A DNA stretch of 7,876 bases from positions 1 through 7,876 of the forward strand of contig CAYSKJ010000145.1 in the NCBI GenBank assembly GCA_964431655.1, given 5' to 3'. The notes beneath the pieces are model-generated. The model had not been told where the DNA came from. It was given only the letters and a program-made list of their open reading frames with translations, and searched no databases. Below, one piece after another: positions 1-6,825 of this stretch (the stretch's first letter is position 1; every line of letters starts with the position of its first letter). The DNA comes from CAYMEV01 sp964431655 [NCBI: uncultured bacterium] (GTDB lineage: Bacteria; CAYMEV01). The position numbers were made by a program, and so were the translations under genes.

Positions 1-2
1 AA

Positions 3-29
3 GACAGGATTGATAAGCTGAGAAAATAA
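3..29 (+). CDS. Possible C-terminal tail of a plus-strand gene cut by the window edge
   Basis: One plus-strand frame is open from the window edge and reads DRIDKLRK before a TAA at 27-29. The other two plus frames stop sooner (TGA at 19-21 and TGA at 11-13). The charged, helix-like ending resembles a protein C-terminus. It would stop three bases before the stop codon of the minus-strand gene at 33, a tail-to-tail arrangement like the convergent pair near 2700-2739. Only eight codons are visible, so product and family cannot be judged, and the open frame may be chance. Confidence 0.2.
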   Translation, partial: DRIDKLRK

Positions 30-32
30 AAA

Positions 33-1550
33 TTATTCAGGCCTCGTGTTAGATTTTGATTCCATGGATAAAAATCCGTAAATCATCATGAAAAGGAACA
101 GATTGGACGGTATATGAAGGCTGAAGTCCATGGTGCTGTGGATTATCACTCCGAGCAGAGCGCAGAAATAGCCCAGATTTTTGATTCTTTTCTGCTTTAA
201 GGACAGGAGCAGTTTCTTTATAATATCCCAGAAGAATACCAGTATTATTATCAGTGATATTATGCCCCCCTCCAGGATAAACTGCAGAATGTCATTATGA
301 AGGTAAGCAAGCCAGTAGCCGAATTTGCCCTGAATGCTTTTTGACCTGCCCTTTATGTAGGCGGAGAGGATGAGGGGGGTATTGCCCATGCCTATTCCCG
401 TAACGGGGAAGAGCTCTAAGATCTCAAGGGCATTCTGATAGGTGGTGAACCTTATATTATCCATATGTATTTTCTCATACCTGTCCACCAGGTCGGCAAG
501 GTCATCATCGTGGATGAATATCCTGAAGGAAAAAAGGATTATTATTATTATGACTCCGACGGATATTGCTGAATAGAGCTTTCTGTTGCTGGAAAACATT
601 ATGAAATAAAGTATCAGGAATGCACAGAGGGCCGAGAGGAAAGAAAAGACGCCCATACGGGACTGGGTTGTGAATATGGCTGCGGTGATACCGCAGATGA
701 GGGGGAAGAGGAGGAGAAAATACCATTGCCTGGAGTGGTATATATTGAGTATTATGTTCTTTATCTTTTTTGAGTGGTTGTTCTTTATGGACTTGTAGAA
801 GGCTGAGAGGAGATGGCCTGAGAGGACCAGGGCGAACATCAGGAGAAGGGATGCTATGTGGTTGCGGTTTACATAGGTGCCGGTGAAGACTGTCAGCATA
901 TAGCGCCTGGAATAGCCCAGGTGCATGGGGTCATTGGAGAATAGACTGCTGTAGCCTATTACTATCTGGACAAGGGAAAGGACGCATATAAAGAATACGA
1001 ATACCTTCTCAAGGCTTCTGCGGTGCGAGCGGGTAAAGGATATGCCTGTAAACAGGGCGATGATATACATGGCGGTAAGGGTCAGGGTAGTTCTCCAGGA
1101 GCTTTGGGTGAGGAAAGCCGGGGGCTGGGATTTTGTATGTTCAGGGATGACAAGGGGATTATAGCCCCGGTCCTGGTAAACCTGCGAGACCAGCAGTTTA
1201 TAGCCTTCAATATTTTCTTCTAAAGCCAGTTTTTTTAGTATAAAGGATTCGGATGGGTCTGCATAGAGGGGTATGATGCTTGAATAGATGGCATGGGCCT
1301 CGGGGGAGAGGGTTTTTAACAGGGGCTGGGGGAGGTATATTATCTGGTAGAAAAGGGATAAAACTAAAAGAAGGTTTATAAACAGCAGGCTTTTGAATCT
1401 TCTGAAGGTAAAGGCGGAGAATAGGGAAAGGGGGATGGAGAATATTATTACCAGTCTTATGTCGGATTCAAATACACCGCCGAAGTTTATGACAAGGTAT
1501 GAGAAAAGTATGCAGGAGAGGATAAACAGGATTTTGTGCATTGACCTCAT
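33..1550 (-). CDS. O-antigen ligase / polymerase family membrane protein (Wzy_C type)
   Basis: Predicted polytopic inner-membrane protein of 505 residues. It belongs to the O-antigen ligase/polymerase family, which joins or transfers lipid-linked glycans on the outer face of the membrane. Three hydrophobic segments come first, then a soluble loop of roughly 80 residues (about 74-150). The signature stretches follow: GTYVNRNH (224-231), TQSRMG (295-300), an IRFTTYQNAL segment with an arginine at 367, a GIGMGN turn, YLHNDILQF around His418, and HSTMDFSLHIPSN (471-483) before the last membrane segment. This order, ending in H-x3-DF...IP-x-N, is typical of the Wzy_C clade with a large periplasmic loop. 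The frame is open back to 1670, but that extension is polar and overlaps the divergent gene, so the ATG at 1550 (MRSMHK) is preferred; the ATG at 1541 is the alternative. Neither start has a strong Shine-Dalgarno sequence. Family assignment is strong; ligase versus polymerase is open. Confidence 0.85.
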   Translation of the reverse strand: MRSMHKILFILSCILFSYLVINFGGVFESDIRLVIIFSIPLSLFSAFTFRRFKSLLFINLLLVLSLFYQIIYLPQPLLKTLSPEAHAIYSSIIPLYADPSESFILKKLALEENIEGYKLLVSQVYQDRGYNPLVIPEHTKSQPPAFLTQSSWRTTLTLTAMYIIALFTGISFTRSHRRSLEKVFVFFICVLSLVQIVIGYSSLFSNDPMHLGYSRRYMLTVFTGTYVNRNHIASLLLMFALVLSGHLLSAFYKSIKNNHSKKIKNIILNIYHSRQWYFLLLFPLICGITAAIFTTQSRMGVFSFLSALCAFLILYFIMFSSNRKLYSAISVGVIIIIILFSFRIFIHDDDLADLVDRYEKIHMDNIRFTTYQNALEILELFPVTGIGMGNTPLILSAYIKGRSKSIQGKFGYWLAYLHNDILQFILEGGIISLIIILVFFWDIIKKLLLSLKQKRIKNLGYFCALLGVIIHSTMDFSLHIPSNLFLFMMIYGFLSMESKSNTRPE

Positions 1551-1608
1551 AGGATAATTCTGTTTTATTTTGTACAAATGGCAAGAAAATACTGGTATAG
1601 TTACGCCT
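1551..1608. promoter_or_regulatory. Divergent intergenic region between two polymerase/ligase-like genes
   Basis: This AT-rich gap separates the starts of two head-to-head genes, so it (or the first codons of either gene) must hold promoters for both. On the minus strand a TTGCCA box is followed after 16 bases by CAGAAT, a mediocre sigma70-like pair ending about nine bases before the ATG at 1550. On the plus strand TATAGT (1596-1601) lacks a well-spaced -35 partner. The 12-mer TGTTTTATTTTG at 1561-1572 recurs in the other divergent gap at 4224-4235. No promoter call is firm. Confidence 0.3.
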
Positions 1609-2739
1609 ATGAGGACCGGCATTCTACTGCTTTTTTCATTTTTATGCGATATTGGCATGGCAGTTTGCATGCCGAGGGCAGTTATTGTATTCAGGATACT
1701 TGTATTTTTTGTTTTTTTTGGCTGTTTCTTTTATAAGAGGGGCTTTAACCCGGGGGCAAATATATTTATTTACCTCTTTTTTATATATACACTGGCATTG
1801 ATACCCTTCTCCAGTAATTTTGAAAGAAGCCTGGCCATGCAGGCAAATATATTCATACCTATGTTCATGTATATTGCGGTGCTGGGTTCTGGTAAGAGGT
1901 TTTTGGAGGGGTTCAGCATTTATGCCTTTTTCATTCTTCCCTGCTTTATATTAAATGTGATTATTGCAAATATTGCCAAGGCCGGCTATATATACAGGGG
2001 TTCCCTGGCCTACGGGGCCATTATAGAGTCATATCTGTATGCCCCTGCCTTTGTGGTCATGCTTCTGCCTTTTATTACAGGGTATGTTAAAAAGAGATGG
2101 CAGATCCTGGGTATGGTTCTTACCGGCTCCCTGTCTTTTATATTGCTGGTGCTCAGTATGAGGAGAATGGCAGTAATTATTGCTGGTGCGGGGCTTATTC
2201 TTTATTTTGCCTGGTACAGGAAGATAAATTACAGGTATGTTTTATTGTTTTTACTGGCTGTATTGATGCTCTACCCGTTTTATAAGGATCTGCTGGTTGA
2301 GCAGGTGAGGGCCAGGGGATGGGTGTTTCAGAAGGATTATTCCATCAGGAATGAGCTCAGATATAAGGAGACGGTTAGTGTATGGGGGGAGGCTCTGAGT
2401 TTTAAGGATTCTTTAATAAGCCTGTTCGGGAGGGAGATATGGAACAGCAGGGGCAATTATGCCGGGGGAGCCTTTAATGAAAGGACTATACACTGCGATT
2501 ACAACCTGGTGCTTCACGGGGCCGGCTTTATAGGGCTTATTCTTTATCTTGGGATTTTTGCCGATATATTTATGAAATTTGCCGGAGCTGATCTGGATAG
2601 AAAGATGAAGGCTGTTTTTATATCCCTGTTTGTGCTTAGTTTTGTTGTAAGTTTTGTGGGAAGGATGAATTTTGTGACCTTCAGGTTTATAATATTTGCC
2701 TATCTGGGCGGTATCTTATCCCAGGGTTTTAACAAATAG
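1609..2739 (+). CDS. O-antigen polymerase/ligase-like integral membrane protein
   Basis: Predicted polytopic membrane protein of 376 residues, hydrophobic almost throughout. The pattern is that of Wzy polymerases and O-antigen ligases: many N-terminal membrane helices, the short motif LSMRRMAVIIAG (about 182-193, corresponding to the usual S-R-x-A/G segment), and then an extracytoplasmic loop (about 225-295). That loop contains an RNELRYKET arginine region and ends in HCDYNLVLHGAG (295-306) before a GLILYLGIF helix, like the H-N-x-x-L...G-x-x-G-L motif of Wzy_C proteins. It is shorter and less canonical than the divergent neighbour, so polymerase is a slightly better guess than ligase. The start is uncertain: ATG 1609 gives a clean hydrophobic N-terminus, while TTG 1570 would add 13 residues. 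Neither has a good ribosome site. Runs of six and eight T lie in codons for a Phe-rich helix at 1705-1719. The 3' end overlaps the convergent flippase gene by 40 bases. Confidence 0.8.
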   Translation: MRTGILLLFSFLCDIGMAVCMPRAVIVFRILVFFVFFGCFFYKRGFNPGANIFIYLFFIYTLALIPFSSNFERSLAMQANIFIPMFMYIAVLGSGKRFLEGFSIYAFFILPCFILNVIIANIAKAGYIYRGSLAYGAIIESYLYAPAFVVMLLPFITGYVKKRWQILGMVLTGSLSFILLVLSMRRMAVIIAGAGLILYFAWYRKINYRYVLLFLLAVLMLYPFYKDLLVEQVRARGWVFQKDYSIRNELRYKETVSVWGEALSFKDSLISLFGREIWNSRGNYAGGAFNERTIHCDYNLVLHGAGFIGLILYLGIFADIFMKFAGADLDRKMKAVFISLFVLSFVVSFVGRMNFVTFRFIIFAYLGGILSQGFNK

Positions 2740-4184
2740 ACAAGGCAAAAATAAAAGCATGCTCCTGACAGGATGGATATACCGAGGGACAATCTGGGGC
2801 TCAGTGTATTCTGGAGCGTGCTGAACAGATAATCGGAAAAGAAGGCCATAAGCACAGCTGAGAACAGCATCTTTATAAAGGAGATGGCAAGTTTCTTAAG
2901 GTCAAATCGCCCTATCTTTCTTCTCAGGGATATAAAGAGCAGGGATGCTGTGAGTACCGCAGAGATGCTCGAGGCAAGGGCAAGGCCCCCTATGCCCAGG
3001 AAACGGACAAGTATGAGGTTGAGTATTATGTTTGCTGTCATGCCTAAGGCGCCGTATATCATGGGTGTCTTAGTATCCTGAAGGGAAAAGAATATGCGGG
3101 ACAGCACATCAGCCTGTCCCAGGCTTATCATGCCCAGGGAGTAGAATATAAGGGCGTATGAGGTCATGTCAACAGCCTGTGAGTCAAAGGCCCCGTAGCC
3201 GAATACAAGGTTAACTATGGGGACAGCAAAGACAAGGGAGCCTAAGGCAGCCGGTATCAGTATCAGGTGAACTGCATTAAGGACGTCTGTCAGGGAGTTT
3301 TTAATGCCCTTTATATCCTTTTCAGCTGACATCTTTGATATGGCAGGGTACATGACAGTGATAAGGGCAGTTACCCATGTCTGCTGGAGGAAATAGGTAA
3401 GCCTTGTGGCATAGCTCAGGGCTGATACTGCGCCTGTTGCTATCCTTGATGCAAGGGTCCTGTCCACAAGCCAGTTTATATCCTTAAGGGATGTTGAGAT
3501 TATGGTGGGAAGGGCAAGCCTGACTGTCCTGTTAAAGTCAGGGTCTTTAAGGTCAAAGACAGGGATATATCTGTAGCCTGCCTTATATGAAGCATATACA
3601 ATCATAATAAACTCAGCAAACATGGCAAGAAGAGTGCCTGTGGCAAGTATATAGACATTATCTCTGCTCATTATGATAGAGATAATAACTATTATATTGA
3701 ATGGAATGCCGGTAAGGCCGGGGATTATATAGCTTTTTTTTACATGGAGATAACCGGTCAGTACGCGCATGAGAACTGAGAAATATATGCCTGCCAGGGT
3801 TATGCGGGTCAGGCTGACGGCGAGACTAAAGGTGTCCCCTGTGAATCCTGAAGCAAACAGCCTTACAAGGAGGGGGGACAGGATGACTGCCATGGATATC
3901 AATGCAGTGCAGATGATTATGAGTATATTGATGAGGTTGTTTATATACCTCTGGGCTTTTTCTTCTGAATGGTCTGAGAGTATTTTGCTGAATACAGGGA
4001 TAAAGGTCGTTGAGATTCCCTGGCCGATAAACTGGAATATGCTCATGGGTATGGTAAGGGCTATCAGATAGGCATCGCTTATGCCTGAAGCGCCGTAGAA
4101 GCCTGCCAGGGTTATGTATCTGCCGAAACCGAATATTTTTGAGAGGATACTTGTAAGGGTAAGGATGCCTGCAGTATTTTTCAT
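2700..4184 (-). CDS. murJ: MurJ/MviN-family lipid-linked oligosaccharide flippase
   Basis: Integral membrane flippase of 494 residues, close to the usual length of about 500 and with about 14 hydrophobic segments, of the MVF branch of the MOP exporter superfamily. MurJ moves lipid II from the cytoplasmic to the periplasmic face. The N-terminal signature is clear: a TSILSKIFGFGRY helix (11-23), GASGISDAYLIA (31-42) and a GQGISTTFIPVFSK segment (55-67). The central DINWLVDRTLAS (235-246) and SYATRL with Arg261 match the region around E. coli Arg270. Of the cavity residues, the equivalents of Arg24 (Arg22), Asp39 (Asp37) and Arg270 are present, Arg18 is Lys16, and the Arg52 position in the LRRIFAEG stretch appears lost (MSIFQFIGQG here). 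With polymerase, ligase and glycosyltransferases alongside, it may serve the locus polysaccharide instead of, or besides, peptidoglycan. The start is fixed by an in-frame TAG at 4194-4196 just upstream. An A8 run lies in the coding strand (3734-3741). Confidence 0.85.
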   Translation of the reverse strand: MKNTAGILTLTSILSKIFGFGRYITLAGFYGASGISDAYLIALTIPMSIFQFIGQGISTTFIPVFSKILSDHSEEKAQRYINNLINILIIICTALISMAVILSPLLVRLFASGFTGDTFSLAVSLTRITLAGIYFSVLMRVLTGYLHVKKSYIIPGLTGIPFNIIVIISIIMSRDNVYILATGTLLAMFAEFIMIVYASYKAGYRYIPVFDLKDPDFNRTVRLALPTIISTSLKDINWLVDRTLASRIATGAVSALSYATRLTYFLQQTWVTALITVMYPAISKMSAEKDIKGIKNSLTDVLNAVHLILIPAALGSLVFAVPIVNLVFGYGAFDSQAVDMTSYALIFYSLGMISLGQADVLSRIFFSLQDTKTPMIYGALGMTANIILNLILVRFLGIGGLALASSISAVLTASLLFISLRRKIGRFDLKKLAISFIKMLFSAVLMAFFSDYLFSTLQNTLSPRLSLGISILSGACFYFCLVYLLKPWDKIPPR

Positions 4185-4266
4185 AATAATTCTCTATCAT
4201 TTATGAAGGCTTTTGTAAAGCAGTGTTTTATTTTGAATTGTAAGGAATTAATGATATTTTTAGGAT
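4185..4266. promoter_or_regulatory. Divergent intergenic region between flippase and glycosyltransferase operon
   Basis: This 82-base AT-rich gap lies between head-to-head starts and must serve both directions unless transcription comes from elsewhere. On the plus strand TTGAAT (4233-4238) and TATTTT (4255-4260) are 16 bases apart. If they act as promoter boxes, transcription would begin at or next to the ATG at 4267, giving a nearly leaderless message. The only Shine-Dalgarno-like bases before that ATG are AGG at 4262-4264, two bases away. The 12-mer TGTTTTATTTTG (4224-4235) matches 1561-1572. No convincing minus-strand promoter could be picked out. Confidence 0.3.
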
Positions 4267-5331
4267 ATGAAGAGGATAGTCCATATTATCACCGGGCTTT
4301 CGGCCAACGGGGCACAGAATATGCTCTACAGGGTATGCAGGTACTCCGGGGACTATGAGCATGAGATAATATCCCTTTCTGGCGAGGGGGATATGGGTGA
4401 GAGGTTCAGGGAACTGGGGATAAGAGTGCATGCCCTGAATCTGGGTCAGTTTAATCTAGTATCCTGTTTAGGCAGGGCTGTAAAAATATGCAGGAAGGCT
4501 GATATTGTGGACAGCTGGCTTTATCATGCCGATCTGTTTGCCTTTATAACAGCAAGGGTTTTATTAAGAAGGCACCTTATATGGAATATAAGGCATCAGA
4601 ACCTGGATCCTTTATATAATAAGAGAAGAACCCTGAGGGTGGTAAGGATCAACAGCTTTCTTTCCCGCTTCGTTGACTGTATCAGCTATAACTCAACACA
4701 GGCAATAAAGAATCATAAAAGGTACGGGTACCGGGGTAAAAAAACCAGGCTTGTGGCTAACGGCTTTGAGATTGACGTGCCGGAAAAAGACAGGGGAATG
4801 ATAAGAAAGAGGCTCGGGATAGAAGGAGAACATATCATCATTGTTACTGCGGGAAGGTGGAATGCATTAAAGGGTTATAGCCTGCTATTTGAGGCGTTAA
4901 GGGGGCTTGAGGGCGATTACAGGCTGATTATGGCAGGAAAAGGCCTTGATAAAGATAACAGAGAGCTGGCTGATATGATAGGGGATTTGGGGGAGAGGGT
5001 TATGCTTCTGGGTGAGAGGGATGATATTGTTGATATACTGTCAGCAGGGGATATATATGTGTCCTCCAGCACAGGGGAGAGTTTCTCAAATGCTGTAGGG
5101 GAGGCTATGGCCCAGGGGCTTGCATGTGTGGTGACTGATACGGGCGAGTCACAAAATCTGGTGGGGGATGCGGGTATTGCAGTAAGGGCCGGTGATGCAG
5201 AGGCTTTAAGAGAAGGATTGAGAAAAATGATAAGCTCCGATTACAGAGAATACGGAAAAAAGGCAAAATTAAGAATACAGCAGTGGGACATACGCAGGGT
5301 TGTGACTATGTATCAGGAGATGTGGGGATGA
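4267..5331 (+). CDS. Family 4 glycosyltransferase (GT-B fold)
   Basis: Soluble or membrane-associated cytoplasmic glycosyltransferase of 354 residues. It would transfer a sugar from a nucleotide-sugar donor to a lipid-linked acceptor, with retention of configuration as usual for GT4. The N-terminal Rossmann domain starts MKRIVHIITGLSANGAQNML, the acceptor-side glycine loop (usually GGAE, here NGAQ at 14-17). The C-terminal donor domain carries TAGRWNALKGYS (194-205, with the conserved Arg197 and Lys202), IMAGKG (221-226), LLGERDDIVDILSAGDIYVSSS, and the E-x7-E pair Glu271/Glu279 in ESFSNAVGEAMAQG. ESQNLVGDAGIAV follows. The start is fixed by a TAG at 4261-4263 in the same frame. It is the first gene of a three-gene operon, and its stop overlaps the next start as ATGA. 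The sugar and acceptor cannot be read from sequence. Confidence 0.93.
   Translation: MKRIVHIITGLSANGAQNMLYRVCRYSGDYEHEIISLSGEGDMGERFRELGIRVHALNLGQFNLVSCLGRAVKICRKADIVDSWLYHADLFAFITARVLLRRHLIWNIRHQNLDPLYNKRRTLRVVRINSFLSRFVDCISYNSTQAIKNHKRYGYRGKKTRLVANGFEIDVPEKDRGMIRKRLGIEGEHIIIVTAGRWNALKGYSLLFEALRGLEGDYRLIMAGKGLDKDNRELADMIGDLGERVMLLGERDDIVDILSAGDIYVSSSTGESFSNAVGEAMAQGLACVVTDTGESQNLVGDAGIAVRAGDAEALREGLRKMISSDYREYGKKAKLRIQQWDIRRVVTMYQEMWG
5315..5320 (+). promoter_or_regulatory. Ribosome binding site AGGAGA deciding the start at 5328
   Basis: AGGAGA lies inside the last codons of the GT4 gene, seven bases before ATG 5328. It is the best Shine-Dalgarno sequence in the window. It favours the start at 5328 (MKNLVLF, directly entering a membrane helix) over the ATG at 5283, which would add 15 polar residues and a longer overlap. 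Confidence 0.75.
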
Positions 5332-6824
5332 AGAACCTGGTACTGTTTATGGTGGTCTCTGGTATCCTTTTCGGTGTAATGGGGATGTTTCTAAGGGGTA
5401 TGGAGAGGGATATCTTTAATGATGATGCTTACTATTATATGGTCACTGCAAAGAATTTTGCAGAAACAGGATTTATAACCTTTGACGGGGAGACCAGAGC
5501 AAGCGGATTCCATCCGCTTTTCTGGATGATCCAGGTATCAGCTTTCCGGTCAGGGGGGGATCTAAGCCCTCCTGCAATGTACAGGGCTGTAAATATTATT
5601 ATAGCATTTTTACTTACCATACCATTGTTTATACTCGGATTCTTAACCAGGAGGGAGAAGATATTCGGCCTTGTATTAATGACCTCTGCCCTTATATGCC
5701 TTATACCCGATAATATAGCTGTTTTTTATAACGGGATGGAGTCTGCTCTTACACTGCCTCTGTTTTGTTTTTTTATATATTTTCTATACCGAAAGAGGTA
5801 TTTATGGGCGGGATTTGCAGGGATGCTTCTGACAGCATCAAGGCTTGATGCATTTTTATATATAATTATTCCTGTATTTATCGTTTATTTTTTAACAGGT
5901 GATAGAGAGATATCAGTTATTGCCCCCTCACTGGCTTTCCTGCTGGTATACTGCAGTTTTAATTACATGTATTACGGCCACTTCATGCCTGTAAGCGGGA
6001 TATTAAAGAGCTCATTTCCCCTGATCAATCTCCAGTGGCATAATCTATTCAAAAACTATATGCCCGTTGCGGGTATAATCCTGTCATTAAGCGGTATAAT
6101 ACTTGCAGGCAGGAAATCCAGGCTGGTGACAGCAGTCGGGATTGCCTCTTTATCCCAGGTAATGGCGATACTGCTGTTCCAGAAGTGGGCAAAGCCTGTT
6201 TCTGTATGGTATCTCGGGCTTCTGTTTATTGCAGGGATGATATGCTTCTTTATAGGGCTTTCGGTTAAGAAGGGGGAGAGGTTTTTTACCAGGCTTATGG
6301 TATTGATAATATGCATAATATTTCTTTATAATACTGCTTTTTGCATAAGAAGGATCATAAACTATCGCGGTCAGTCTGATCCCGGGAACAGCGAACTGGT
6401 TGAGTTTATCAGGGACAGGCAGGGACTGTGGGCATACACTGACTGCGGGGCCCTGTCCTTCTGGAGCGGTGCAGGATTCGTTAACCTTGACGGGCTCATG
6501 AATGACATGGAGTACCAGGAATGTATAGCCAGGGGGGAGCTGGGAATGTATCTGAAAAAGAGGGGGGTTGACTATATTATTGCGGGCATATGGTCAAACC
6601 AGCAGGATAACAGGGGCGTGATGAAGGAGCCTGTCTACAGGTACAGGGTAAATAAGGATGCCTTCCGGGGGGATTATGAATACCTCGGGTTTTATGCATA
6701 TTCCTATAAATACGGGAAATTCTCCGAGGAGCTCAGGCTTTACAGGGAAAGGGAGGTATGCCGGACAGGATCTTTTATTGACGGAAATGCATATGCAAAA
6801 TATATTGTATATGACATGAGGTAA
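5328..6824 (+). CDS. GT-C-like integral membrane glycosyltransferase (predicted)
   Basis: Membrane protein of 498 residues with an N-terminal helix, a signature loop, about ten further hydrophobic segments, and an extracytoplasmic C-terminal domain (about 346-498). The first loop carries NDDAYYY (31-37) and ASGFHPLF (58-65). A DD pair just after helix 1 followed by GFHPL is the pattern of PMT/ArnT-like GT-C enzymes, which use polyprenyl-phosphate sugars outside the membrane. Further conserved-looking stretches are YNGMESALTLPL (134-145), ASRLDAFLY (170-178) and a GHFMP turn (217-221). The C-terminal part has AYTDCGALSFWSG (369-381), NLDGLMND (386-393) and YLKKRGVDYIIA, a globular unit often seen at the end of this uncharacterised GT-C-like group. 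ATG 5328 overlaps the GT4 stop by four bases, suggesting coupled translation. The role in adding a side sugar to the locus glycan is inference; neither donor nor acceptor is known. Confidence 0.75.
   Translation: MKNLVLFMVVSGILFGVMGMFLRGMERDIFNDDAYYYMVTAKNFAETGFITFDGETRASGFHPLFWMIQVSAFRSGGDLSPPAMYRAVNIIIAFLLTIPLFILGFLTRREKIFGLVLMTSALICLIPDNIAVFYNGMESALTLPLFCFFIYFLYRKRYLWAGFAGMLLTASRLDAFLYIIIPVFIVYFLTGDREISVIAPSLAFLLVYCSFNYMYYGHFMPVSGILKSSFPLINLQWHNLFKNYMPVAGIILSLSGIILAGRKSRLVTAVGIASLSQVMAILLFQKWAKPVSVWYLGLLFIAGMICFFIGLSVKKGERFFTRLMVLIICIIFLYNTAFCIRRIINYRGQSDPGNSELVEFIRDRQGLWAYTDCGALSFWSGAGFVNLDGLMNDMEYQECIARGELGMYLKKRGVDYIIAGIWSNQQDNRGVMKEPVYRYRVNKDAFRGDYEYLGFYAYSYKYGKFSEELRLYREREVCRTGSFIDGNAYAKYIVYDMR
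6818..6821 (+). promoter_or_regulatory. Short ribosome binding site GAGG for the methyltransferase
   Basis: GAGG sits in the last codons of the GT-C gene, four bases before ATG 6826. The spacing is slightly short but usable. Because the upstream TAA ends one base before this ATG, translational coupling with the preceding gene is likely. Confidence 0.5.
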
Positions 6825-6825
6825 T

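Noticed and set aside
538-549. ATT trinucleotide run as a phase-variable repeat
   Set aside because: It encodes consecutive isoleucines in a membrane helix, and loss or gain of a unit keeps the frame.
1023-1223. 66-codon plus-strand open frame inside the ligase-like gene
   Set aside because: It is antisense to the conserved gene, has no membrane or enzyme motif, and is low complexity in Gly and Arg.
1551-1670. N-terminal extension of the minus-strand ligase-like gene up to an ATG at 1670
   Set aside because: It adds 40 mostly polar residues before the first hydrophobic helix and would overlap the start of the divergent gene; ATG 1550 removes both problems.
3769-4200. Long open frames opposite to and within the flippase gene
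   Set aside because: They lie entirely over the well-supported MurJ-family gene, lack family motifs, and are best explained as shadows of its codon bias.
5283-5327. Upstream ATG 5283 for the GT-C gene
   Set aside because: It lies deep in the GT4 gene without a ribosome site, whereas AGGAGA is seven bases before ATG 5328.
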